This document shows, in pieces, positions 1 through 9,600 of a DNA stretch of 64,000 nucleotides. The DNA is from Nemertoderma westbladi (lineage: Eukaryota; Xenacoelomorpha; Nemertodermatida; Nemertodermatidae): assembly GCA_032718475.1 (NCBI GenBank), contig JAUCBJ010002961.1:1-64000 (forward strand), in the 5' to 3' direction. Made by a program: the position numbers and the translations under genes. The notes beneath the pieces are model-generated. The model did no database searches, had not been told where the DNA came from, and was given only the letters and a program-made list of their open reading frames with translations. The first letter of the stretch is position 1. Each line of letters opens with the position of its first letter.

Positions 1-626
1 AACCGCACTGACGGTAGTTGTTGTAGTTAGATTCACCGCCCAAACTGGATTTGGACACTCACCAGGACAACACATCTGTTGGCACGAAGTGTCAGTGTTG
101 ACTGTGGCTCCGTGAAGAAAGTAATCTCTAAGAGTAAACAGAACCCGAACGACGTCATCCTGTCGGTTTTCCACGTCCTTGAAACTCTGGTGATCGATTT
201 TAAACCCATTTTCATACTGTTGCATAAATTTTGAACACCTGTCTTCACCCATATCTATGCAAATAGAGAAGAAGCTATGCCTATTATCGCTCACGCACCC
301 TTCCAATGTTCCCTCGATCATGAACTCATCACCAGTGTCATCGTGATAGCGATATTTCGATAGAACAAATTGGCACATTCGGTACAATTGTGCACGATGT
401 GACTGATATCATGATGGCGTTCTGTTGTGAAAAAACTTTCATCTAACCATTGTTGATTGCTATTAACTAGATTTGCGAATTTTTCATCCATCGCGTGTTG
501 TAGTCCCTCAGTAGTTGCAGTAAAGCTCGCGGTTCCTTCGAAATAGCACGTAACACCCCCATAACAAACCATTATATATGGTAGAACGTAAAGAAAGTAT
601 AGTGATGTGATCTGATAAAACACCAT
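1..626 (-). CDS. Partial secreted-protein gene, 5' part, with one frame break
   Basis: Read on the minus strand from an ATG at 626, the first frame gives a hydrophobic N-terminus rich in Y, L, V and F that looks like a signal peptide, followed by a soluble segment containing the pair NCTEC. This frame stops at 318. A second frame is open from about 355 to the window edge at 1 and continues the same style of protein, with scattered cysteines and the cluster CQQMCCPGEC. The two frames join at an A-run (TTT at 354-356 on the plus strand), so a one-base deletion or an assembly error is the simplest explanation. A GTGAGT at 57-62 (minus strand) could be a splice donor, in which case the exon ends near 63. 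I do not recognise the family. The gene continues beyond the window. A secreted or extracellular role is inferred only from the leader and the cysteines. Confidence 0.4.
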
Positions 627-769
627 TGTAACATATGGTTATGAGGTCGTTTAATGGCAATTAATTATTCTATTACACAGTATGTGCACATATATTAGGC
701 AATAGATGACCTATTCGAAATCAGGAGTGTGGGTATGGTGAGCCACGACGAAGCCTTGGTGACCCTTAA
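627..769. other. Spacer ending in TTAA target site
   Basis: AT-rich flank of the partial secreted gene with no frame of note. It ends with TTAA at 766-769, the left target-site copy of the piggyBac-type element. Confidence 0.5.
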
Positions 770-2337
770 CCCTATTAGTACCGGGCTATAAAATGTTGTA
801 CAAATACCGGAGGGGGGGGGTCATATTGACCCCCCCCCCTCTAAAATCTACAAATATTTACGAAAACGTCTGATTTTTTGTTTGTAAGTAGGTATCACTT
901 GTCTGGATCCGACCGAAAAAAAAATTTTTCGAAAAAATGTACTGGGGTGGTTATATTGCAGCACCAAAATTACAAGTAGTGCACAATTCTCACCAAATTT
1001 GAAAGTTACATTTTCGGCTAATTATTTTTCAATACAGATTTTTTGGGGTGCAAAATACATTGGAAAATATTAAAAAATTATATGATTACTATAAATGGCT
1101 GTTTAGTCCTCTCTGCGTAGGAAAAAAATGAAAAAAACAAGTAACCAGCACTTTTCAGTTAGAACACAAAATTTTTAATTCACTTATACGATGCTATAAA
1201 TTCACATTTTCAGGTTTTCGAGGGCGCTGATTCTAATGGAATACATTTCTAATATGCCAGATCATTGCTACTTGTATTTTTCGGCGTAATTTGGTAAATT
1301 TTGGTGCTAGCACCAAATTTCGTACCCATCACCAAAAAGTACAAGTTTGCGATGTCCAGTGCTATTTTTATTGATTCCATCGGATTCAGGACCCTCATAA
1401 ACCCGTATAACGCAAGAAACAAGGTGATACTATCTACTTATCAATTTGCATATTTTCCAAAATTTGGTGCTGGCACAAAAATTTTCACCCACCGGCGAAA
1501 AATACAAGTTTAAGAACTCTTATGAAATTTTTACTGATTCCATTGAATTCAGAACCATCACAAACCCGTATAACGCAAGAAACAAGGTGACACAATCAAT
1601 TGATATATTTGATAGTTTTCAAAAATTGGTGCTAGCACCACATTTTGCACCCACATCCGAAAAATACAAGTTTGAGATGTCTAGTTCGATAATTATATTT
1701 TCCATTGAATTCAGAACAGCCATAAACCTCTAAATCGCAAGAAATAAATTGTCACAAGAAATTTTATCTATTGAATGGATTTTCAAAATTTCGTGCTAGC
1801 ACCAAAATTTGCACACAGCACCGAAAAATACAAGTTTGATACGCTTGGTGCAACTCGTATATATTTCATCGAATCCAGAAACCCAAAAAACCCCAATTGC
1901 GTAAAAAACAAGTTTCAAACGATCAATTTACAAAATTGACTTATTTCAAAATTTGGTGCTGGCACCAAAATTTGGCACCCACCGAAAAAAACAAGTTTGA
2001 AATTTCTAAATCTATTTATATGAATTCAATCCAATTGCTAACACCAAAAAAACCGGTATAAATAAAAAATATAGATGTTACAATTCATATTTAATGAAAT
2101 GTAATTTTCAAAAAACGTCTCAAAAAAAGTGCCAAAAGTAGGGTTAAAAAATGGTGCTTTAACTCGAAAAGTACCCAATATTTTTGAAAACGGTTTTCAC
2201 TATTAGGAAGACAATAGATTTTTAGGAAAAGTCATAAAATTTCAGATTCCCAACTGCGTTTGTTTCAGAATTATAATAAAAAAACCACGGGGGGGGGGTC
2301 ATATTGACCCCCCCCCCCCCCCCCGGGTTTAATAGGG
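770..2337. mobile_element. piggyBac-type non-autonomous element (MITE), TTAA target duplication
   Basis: The element is bounded by TTAA on both sides (766-769 and 2338-2341). Its ends are inverted repeats: CCCTATTAGTACCGGG on the left and CCCGGGTTTAATAGGG on the right, matching at 7 of the outer 8 to 9 positions and again at CCCGG. TTAA duplication plus a CCC terminus is the signature of the piggyBac superfamily. Just inside each end sits a G-run/C-run palindrome built around GGTCATATTGACC (811-839 and 2289-2324). The interior holds no transposase frame; it consists of a 162-bp repeat array and AT-rich DNA. It is therefore a non-autonomous derivative that would need a transposase from elsewhere. 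Confidence 0.75.
1300..2110. repeat. 162-bp tandem repeat array with palindromic core, five units
   Basis: The phrase TTGGTGCTAGCACCAA or a close variant recurs near 1302, 1464, 1626, 1787 and 1949, a period of about 162 bp. Each unit continues with a diverged copy of a segment containing GAAAAATACAAGTTTGA and ATAACGCAAGAAACAAG. TTGGTGCTAGCACCAA is a perfect palindrome. Short open frames over this array arise from the repeat and are not genes. Confidence 0.75.
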
Positions 2338-2561
2338 TTAAAGGCACTTCTGGCCACAGCAGAGTGCCATCTTGTGGCCTATTTTTTTAATTATTTGGTT
2401 TGGCCATTTTTAAACACACCAGACAATATTTAGTACCACAAAAAGTATCTTTCAAATATAACGTAATGGTATAATTATTGAACAGTATGTCGTGGTTGGA
2501 AATGTTTGAACGCTAATATGTCGGTCAATCTTTGATGAAATGTATCCAAACTTGGTGCACA
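2338..2561. other. Flank between the MITE and the BEL element; remnant of a dispersed repeat
   Basis: No gene. The stretch 2505-2561 resembles 41270-41335, sharing the order CGTTAATA, TTAATGAAAT and CCAAACTTGGT.CACATATAG. The last five bases, GCACA (2557-2561), are the left target-site copy of the BEL element. Confidence 0.5.
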
Positions 2562-2711
2562 TATAGAATTATATCCTCACAAAAGCTGTGAAATTTCAAA
2601 ATTTTATTTAGTTGGAATTAATTTGCATTATTTGATAGGTTCATATGTTATAAGATTACATTAAGTTCTCATTTGCATTTGGTATAACTATTTGTACAAC
2701 ATTATTCAAGT

Positions 2712-2784
2712 GGTTCAGTAGCTCAATTGGTTATGCGTTAGACAATCGTTTGGTAGGTATCAAGTTCAAATCCTAGTAGGTGTA
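2712..2784 (+). other. tRNA-like sequence with Pol III A and B boxes inside the LTR
   Basis: TAGCTCAATTGG at 2719-2730 is a good A box and AGTTCAAATCC at 2763-2773 a good B box. If the A-box T is tRNA position 8, the B box starts at position 52, the spacing of a real tRNA. The anticodon stem does not pair, so this is tRNA-derived rather than a working tRNA gene. The 3' LTR carries the same element. Confidence 0.6.
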
Positions 2785-3000
2785 AATTGTTTTTTGTGCT
2801 AATTTTCAACTTATTTGAATCGACCGCTATGATTGAATTGTATCTGCTCAAGGTAGATTAACCAATGTGATTGCAGTTATTTGACAGTAACCAATGTCGT
2901 GCAAGTTATGCGTTTGTTGGACCAATAGTTATCTTTAAAAACGTAATGGAACCTATAGAATAATTTAGATTTATCTAGATTGTTAGCAGCACTAATTTAC

Positions 3001-3042
3001 TATAAAGGTGCGTTTGTTCAATTAGTTATTCACATATTCCTA
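3001..3042 (+). promoter_or_regulatory. BEL LTR core promoter: TATA box and predicted transcript start
   Basis: TATAAAG starts at 3001 (TATATAAAG in the 3' LTR). About 30 bp downstream lies CACATATTCCTA (3031-3042), the expected transcript 5' end. ACATATTCCTA (3032-3042) is exactly complementary to the sequence just after the LTR (4458-4468). The start site is predicted from spacing only. Confidence 0.5.
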
Positions 3043-3086
3043 GTTATATCACTTGAATTTTATTTTGTAATCTGTTCATTATTTGT

Positions 3087-3092
3087 AATAAA
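3087..3092 (+). promoter_or_regulatory. Poly(A) signal AATAAA in BEL LTR
   Basis: AATAAA about 55 nt downstream of the predicted start, consistent with a short R region. Confidence 0.4.
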
Positions 3093-4457
3093 GTTAGAGT
3101 TATTGTTACATCTGTTTTAACATGTTTCACCACGGTGAACCCAACTGAGGCACAGATGGCAGGTTAAGCAGCAGGCCGCAGCAGTGAACGGGAACATCGG
3201 CAGAATGTAGAAAGGAGACCACCCACAATATTGATTCATAGTTATTCGCCCATCGCCTGAAAGGTTAGACAGCGTTTGATGCCTTGCTACCTAAGTGTAA
3301 GACCTGAGATCAAAGGTAGACGTAGTGACACGCTGTGCGCCAAAATTTAAAATTTAGGAACTGTACTGTTTTGATTCTGGTAGAACCCGCGATACCCCTT
3401 CACATTCCTATGGGGGAGGAGAGAAAAGAGAGAGAGAATAGATACAAGTACACAGATAGGACACAGGCACACCATTACGGAGCATATACATTGGTAGGGT
3501 ACATCACAATTGTACGCCTAACTCATTTGCTGTGTATAGGTGCGCTGGTGGCTTATTTTGTAGTACAACGGTGTCCATTACTTGTATTGGAGTCTGTAGG
3601 TCAAGAGAAGGTTACCGTGTTTTACCTGAATCAAGATTGTACCGTTCAGGCGGTCGGGCAGTTTATTGTACTAGGCGCATTACAATTAGGGCTATTTGGG
3701 ATACTAACACCTACCGTGTCCCCGCCGACATTCTGATAAGAAGTTGCCACGCCCACCTAGGCAACCAAAATTCTAGATAGGAGACCAGGCTAGCTATTGT
3801 AACTGTACGCCTACTGTAGTAAACTAACACATTTCTTCTTAGTATTAGGGACCTGGTAGATTTAAATTGCCGAATTCCGGGCGTAGTTAGTAACTTATGC
3901 CTGAATTTGAGTCCTGGAAATACACAAAAGGGGAAGGAGCCTTATCATCTGTGAGTATTAGACCTACAGACAGCAAAATTAGAATATTTGTAAAATGCAC
4001 ACCGGACCCAGTAAATTATATAATGTAGAAGGGATCCAAAACTAAAGTTCGATTATAAAGTTCAACACACACACGCGTTTAGGAATTATTTACACCTCAA
4101 AATATATAAAATAATTTGTCCACATCGCAGTTCGCCCACTAGTTAGATATTTAGCTAGCAACCCCCACCCCATATAAATCACACCGCGGCAAAGTATACG
4201 AGCGCCTTAGTCCGTCAGCAAGTCAGCACGATTGTTAGGATTCGCTGCGCAGGATTTTGTATTATCGAAGTTTGTCCGTTCGTAGACTGTTTTCTGCCTC
4301 ACCGGTTAACGAGACCGATACTGCAATAGATTCGCTTACTTAGAGTTTACTGTTTTGGTGAGAAGGTTGGATTTATGCTTTATGATTCACAGACTTTACA
4401 GTAGGATATTGCAGGATTCACATATAGTCGAGATGTGATTTCGGAATCTACAAACAG

Positions 4458-4468
4458 TAGGAATATGT
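4458..4468 (+). promoter_or_regulatory. Putative self-priming primer-binding site of the BEL element
   Basis: TAGGAATATGT begins one base after the 5' LTR end. It does not begin TGG as tRNA primer-binding sites usually do. It is the exact 11-nt reverse complement of ACATATTCCTA at 3032-3042 in the LTR. In yeast Tf1 the first 11 nt of the transcript pair with the primer-binding site; the geometry here is the same. Confidence 0.5.
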
Positions 4469-4530
4469 TATTTTTTAACACGGAATGTGATATTTTTTAA
4501 CACAGAATGTGATATTTTTTAACACAGAAT
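4459..4530 (+). repeat. 23-bp tandem repeat (3 copies) at the start of the BEL leader
   Basis: A unit like GGAATGTGATATTTTTTAAC recurs three times at a 23-bp period; the first copy overlaps the putative priming site. It is followed by the perfect palindrome CTGAACTATAGTTCAG near 4539-4554. Confidence 0.6.
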
Positions 4531-5296
4531 GTGTTTTACTGAACTATAGTTCAGTAGGACTAAAATTATTTGAAAATTTTGTATTTTGAGGTAAAAATTT
4601 GTATTTGATTAGCTAAGTGCTAATTTTTGAATAAAATTCATATTTGAACCGTGTGTAAATATTTTGGAATTGAATACCGGTGTTTAAAAGGGTTTAAATA
4701 CCATATTGTACTGGTACAAAATTTTTCGTAAAGTAAAACCAAACTCTTTTGTTTTTCAGGATTCAGAGCTCATTTCTAGACTGTAACGAGAGCAAGACCG
4801 TGTTTAGCAAGTTTGGGAGATTGATAACTCAACAATTTTGGTTGGGGAAAATCGCACTTCGTCCGCAACGCTGGAAACGGAAAGGTTCACGTCCGGTTTG
4901 TATCTGGGAATCTGTTTTTCTGGAGAATTTTGGAGGTGGTAAGTTCGAAAAGTTGCATTAATCAGTTAGGCATTACCGTATTAGTTAAAATTATTGTTTC
5001 TTTGTTTATTGCTGAATTAGTCCGTGTTATTTGTGTTTGATTTACAATTTGATAACGTATATCGTTATCCGATTTATTTGTTATAAAATTGGCCGATAGG
5101 CTAATTTTATTATATACTTATACCGTGACATTTATTTGCTGTAAAATTGGCCGGTAGGCTAATTTTATCCATTTGCTATAAAATCGGCCGGTAGGCTAAT
5201 TTTATATGTTTGAATTATAATTAGTACCGTTTTGATATAAATACGGTAAGTTTGATACTTTGACACTCACATTTTACTTGACTTACAACTACCGAA
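4531..5296 (+). other. BEL 5' leader with possible splice acceptor
   Basis: Mostly non-coding. TTTTGTTTTTCAG ending at 4759 looks like a 3' splice site. The open frame at 4749-4961 has no family match. The second half carries the hairpin cluster listed next. Confidence 0.4.
5051..5205 (+). repeat. Four hairpins in the BEL leader
   Basis: GATAACG-TATAT-CGTTATC (5051-5069) is followed by three copies (5083-5110, 5142-5168, 5178-5205) of TAAAATTGGCC plus a short loop plus GGCTAATTTTA. Each copy is an imperfect inverted repeat. They lie 90-250 bp upstream of the first gag ATG. Confidence 0.55.
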
Positions 5297-6645
5297 ATGA
5301 GTGACAAACAGGACTATACAAAGAATACACCTACTGACTATGACTCATGTGACGTGGATAAGTCAGTAGCGGAAGCCTACCGAACCAACACCGTGTGCGT
5401 CACCAGTACATCCAACGGGAGTACCGGATGCCGTAGTGCGAGGCGACAGCAGGACCGAGGATTTTCTAACTGTTCCGCAGCCTAGATACAGGGAAACGGA
5501 TATGGTTAGTTCAGTAGGAAGCCAAGAGAGCGTTGTTAGAAGCGTCGGAGGATACATGGTGCATATTACTAGGAGTATTGGAGAAGGCCAACGCATATTA
5601 AACGAGTTGACCGCTCCGATGTCCCGGTTCGAGTTTTACACCTTACAGGTTAGAGTACAAAGTAAAGTACATAAGTCCGTAAGTAACCTAATCAGTCTAC
5701 AAGATCTAGCTAGACAAAGACAGGATGCGGACACTCAGTTTAAGATCCTCGAGAAATTAATGATCGCTAGGGAGAAACTAATTCAGTTTAAGACGGCCGT
5801 TAGACTGATATAACAGGAACAAGCGGACCAGTTGCTAGGTGAGTCAGTTTCCAACGAATTATTGCAGCCCGAGGAAGAACAAGAACTGTATAGACTGGAT
5901 GGACAACTGAAATATCTGACGGATCACTTACGTATGTGCAGCGAAGATGTCGGGATTTGGAAACCGTGCCGGAGGTTACGAGGGAAGCTTCACCCGTACA
6001 GATAGAACTGGCACCGGGAATACTGGATCAATCACTGGTAAGTATTCGCAGCGAAATTGGCGAGGTGAGTATAATAACGTCAGAAATTTCTCGACAACAG
6101 CAACAGTTTTACAGACAACAACAAGAAATTGAGGAACAAACTCAATTGCTGACAGTACAAGCGGCTGTAGAGGAGGAGAAACTACGGGTAGCAAATGTTG
6201 CGAGAATCTCTCATCTATAAGAAGCAGCTGAACTGGAAGCGGCTGAGATGGAAAGGTTAGAGTTGGAAATAGCACAACGAACAGTGGCAGCCGAGTTAGC
6301 GCAACGAACGGCAGCAGCCGAGTTGGAGCGACAAGCGGCAGCAGCCGAGTTGGAGCGACAAGCGGCAGCAGCAGAGTTGGAGCGACAAGTGGCAGCAGCT
6401 GAATTGAAGCGACAAGCAGCAGCAGCTGAGTTGGAAGAATAAAGGTTAGTTTCAAAAGCAAGGGCTGAAATGAAAAACGACAAATAAAGGCTCAATCAGC
6501 TATACGACTAGCGGAGTTCGAGGCGCAACAACAACAAACGGAACAACGCGAAAAAGAAGTTAAACTTCATTTCGAACTCGAAAGGAAGGCAAGAGAGTTA
6601 GCCAACACCAAGGAGGATCTGGATCTTAAAGCCCGCGATCGATCG
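5297..6645 (+). pseudogene. BEL gag N-terminal region, coiled coil, broken into several frames
   Basis: Several overlapping frames (5297-5485, 5436-5813, 5936-6220, 6248-6442 and a frame open from about 6484 into 6646) encode one style of protein: charged, glutamine-rich and helical, with strings such as QQQQFYRQQQEIEEQ and repeats of AAAELERQA. This is typical of a long coiled coil. The breaks are a TAA at 5811, a frame change near 5940, a TAA at 6218 and a TAA or frame change near 6440-6480. The real start is uncertain: ATG 5297 and ATG 5436 are both possible. Position and style fit the N-terminal part of a BEL gag, upstream of the DUF1759-like domain. The breaks could be decay or assembly error. 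Confidence 0.55.
6290..6440 (+). repeat. 27-bp coding minisatellite (AAAELERQA)
   Basis: About five units of a 27-bp repeat, each coding nine residues of a heptad-like helical segment in the gag coiled coil. Confidence 0.7.
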
Positions 6646-9600
6646 ATGAGATCTCGAGATGGACACGATCTAGACAGGATAGAGGTAAGGCATCGCCAAA
6701 TTCAGGAACGAATAAAGGAAGGAAGTGTAGGAGCACCTGAGCGAGGACGAGAATTAGTTAATGAATTATGCCAACGATTTCCTCAAGTATCTCCTATGTT
6801 TGCACCAATTATGTCTAAAAAACCTGTTTCGATTGCGGGTAGTGGCAACATATCTCCTATCCACGACGCAACGGAACACAGGTTTGTTATTCCGGACAAG
6901 TTTGTACCGCCAAGAGCAATGTTATCGCCTATTCCAAAAGTCAAGGTAAGTAATCCGCCAATTACGGACCGTAGTAGTTTATTAGCCGGACCTACATTAC
7001 TGACGACTAAACAGGTGAGTCAACCTTCGACACCCAAACCTGTCACGCACTACGCCAACCCAACTGTGTTTAGACCTACAAGGCCTTTAGACTCAAACGC
7101 CATTCTGCGACCACATATTCAGTTTACATCGCAATCTACGACTTCGAGGAAGACTTGTGAGCCTACCGAACAACGGAGACCAGTAGACACGCGACCACTC
7201 AACCAGTTTACATTGCAATCAACGACTTCAAGGAAGACTTGTGAGCCTACCGAACAACGGAGACCAGTAGACACGCGACCACTCAACCAGTTTACATCGC
7301 AATCTACGACTTCGAGGAAGACTTGTGAGCCTACCGAACAACGGAGACCAGTAGACGATGTTTCGAAACGAAGTGTTAGAATTCGGACGACACAATGGAC
7401 GCGAGCACGTCGGCCACCGTATCCGGGTGATAGCAGCACTTCAAGCGAATCGGATTACCCCGAACGCGAGGTGTTTAGAACAGGAGCGGCCGATGAATGC
7501 AAACGTGAGTGTTCAACAAATTCCTTTATAAATGATCCTCCACAAAATACACCAACACAGAAAGCGTTACAACCAACAGACGCGATCAGCACTCAACAAT
7601 TCGCCGATCTAATGCGACCAGTTGTTAACAAGTTGGCCCAGATTGATGAACGTTTAGAGGAAGCTCAAACCGATAGTTCGAGAGTAAGTATGGAATTCGA
7701 GCATACCAGACACCTGAAGGACCCGCAAAGGACGGTACCCTCAGGAAATATTTCATATCAGAAAAGACGTCCAGGACAGGAGAAAATTAATTCAATTGCC
7801 ACCCAAGGACGCGAAACTTTGAATGTAGCTGAAGAGATAGCGAAATTCGCAGCCAGACAAGGTCTACCGGTGCAACAACCACCAAAGTTCTCCGGTAATT
7901 CTAAACATTGGCATACATTTATGGACTATATTGAATCTCAAATCGCAGCCTGCGCTTTTACATCGAGAGAGAAGTTTAATTATCTGCTTCAAACACTGAC
8001 GGGAGAACCAAAACGTCTAGCAGAGACCTTTGTTGGTGTACCAGACGCCTTTGAGTTGGCTTATGATCGTTTAACTTCGATTTACGGCGGTACAGTAAGT
8101 ATGGCCAAGTCGGTAATAGAAGAACTCTGTAAAGGGGGAGCCATTACCAAACCTGTGGACTTATTGAAATTAGCCGACGAAATTAAGAACGCCATTACGA
8201 CTTTACGATCAATAGGACAACTAGATTATGCAAACACTCCTACAGTCCTATTGAAAATAATCGGAAGATTACACCATCGACTTTGTAGGGAGTGGAGAAA
8301 GATCGAATACCAGCGAGAAGAGACTGGTGGGTTTTTAAAGTTAGAAGGTTACCTATTAATATCCAGGGAAGCAGTGGTCGAAACTCGATCGAACTACACA
8401 GACCAAGATATAGTAGCCGAGGGGATAACATTGCCATCTTCTAACCGACAGAAACCACAGACGACATCCACAAGGACGGTCACTTACGCCACACCGACAG
8501 AAACCCAAAAATTTTCCGACGGTTATAAAGTGTCCGCACCAATAGGGATCAAACAGAGCAGACAGCAACTAACTGCCGACTTCAGCGGTTGTCAATACTG
8601 CGAAAGAATAGGTAAGCGGCATACTAGTCATAAATTAAGAGGATGTAGACTATTCCGTGAGTTAAACTCTGAAGAACGACGGCTACAAATACGGCCATTC
8701 GATTCTTGTTGGAGGTGCACACAACATGGACATGTCCATAAAGATTGTCCAAATACAGACACCTGTCCTTCTTGTGGACGCAACCATGACGCGTTACTCC
8801 ACACAGATAGTCATACACCGACGAAACGCTTCACCAGGGAACACCCAGAAGCAGCTGCGAAATGTAATGCTGCATATAAAACGCGAGAATCGAAAACAAC
8901 ACCAACTTTTGTGACACATATACGGGATTGTTTTCCAGAACAATCCGGGTCTTCGGATGAAGAGTCGGAAGATGACAACGCGTATACTGGGGACGAACAA
9001 CCATCAATTGCACTTCTGACGCCTGATCAACTAAAAGGATTCAGTGTAATTCCTGTCAAGATTACGGGCACCAAGGGGAGCAAACGTATTTACGCCATTC
9101 TAGACTCAGCCTCATCTCACAGCTACGTGGATGAGAAGGTAGCTGACGTCGTAACGGACCTTCGACAAGGTAAGAATGTCAGATATACTGTAAGTAGTAT
9201 GCATGGACAACGTGCGATACCAGTGACAAGAGTTAAGTTGAACTTAGACACCCTTCTCCCAAAATCGCAACATAGCGAAAAGGAGAGGTCTTTGCTTCCT
9301 TTTAGGGATTTAACCTTTGCGGCAACCAAGGACTTTAGTAACCTACTAGGTCCAGTGCCAGAACAATCTTTGGAAGACCGTAAGTACTTTAGACACCTTG
9401 GTGTACTAGAATGTCCTGTTAATTACAGATCAGTAGCGATGTTGATCGGGACAGACCAATTCAACTTGCATCAAGTGTGGGAAACCAGACCATCGGTAGT
9501 AGTAGCAGGAAACGCTTACGCCTGTAGAACTCTGATAGGTTGGTATACTCGAGCACCTGTGCGCACACTAGATATGAGTGACGAGGAAGATGATGTACAA

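Larger units (their letters stand above)
2562..4456 (+). repeat. BEL element 5' LTR
   Basis: Starts TATAGAATTATATC and ends CTACAAACA. Sequence identity with the 3' copy begins abruptly at 2562 (19058 in the 3' copy) and ends at 4456 (26181). It contains a tRNA-like segment, a TATA box at 3001, and AATAAA at 3087-3092, so the transcript start and poly(A) signal are close together in the first third of the LTR, leaving a U5 of over 1.3 kb. Open frames at 3335-3736 and 3532-3780 have no recognisable protein content. Confidence 0.88.

Noticed and set aside
2712-2784. Functional tRNA gene
   Set aside because: The anticodon stem and acceptor stem do not pair.
3335-3780. Open frames inside the BEL LTRs (also 25239-25505)
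   Set aside because: No domain; both LTR copies carry them only because the LTR is duplicated, and two frames overlap.
5436-6442. Separate small genes before gag
   Set aside because: Composition and frame continuity show they are fragments of one coiled-coil gag region.
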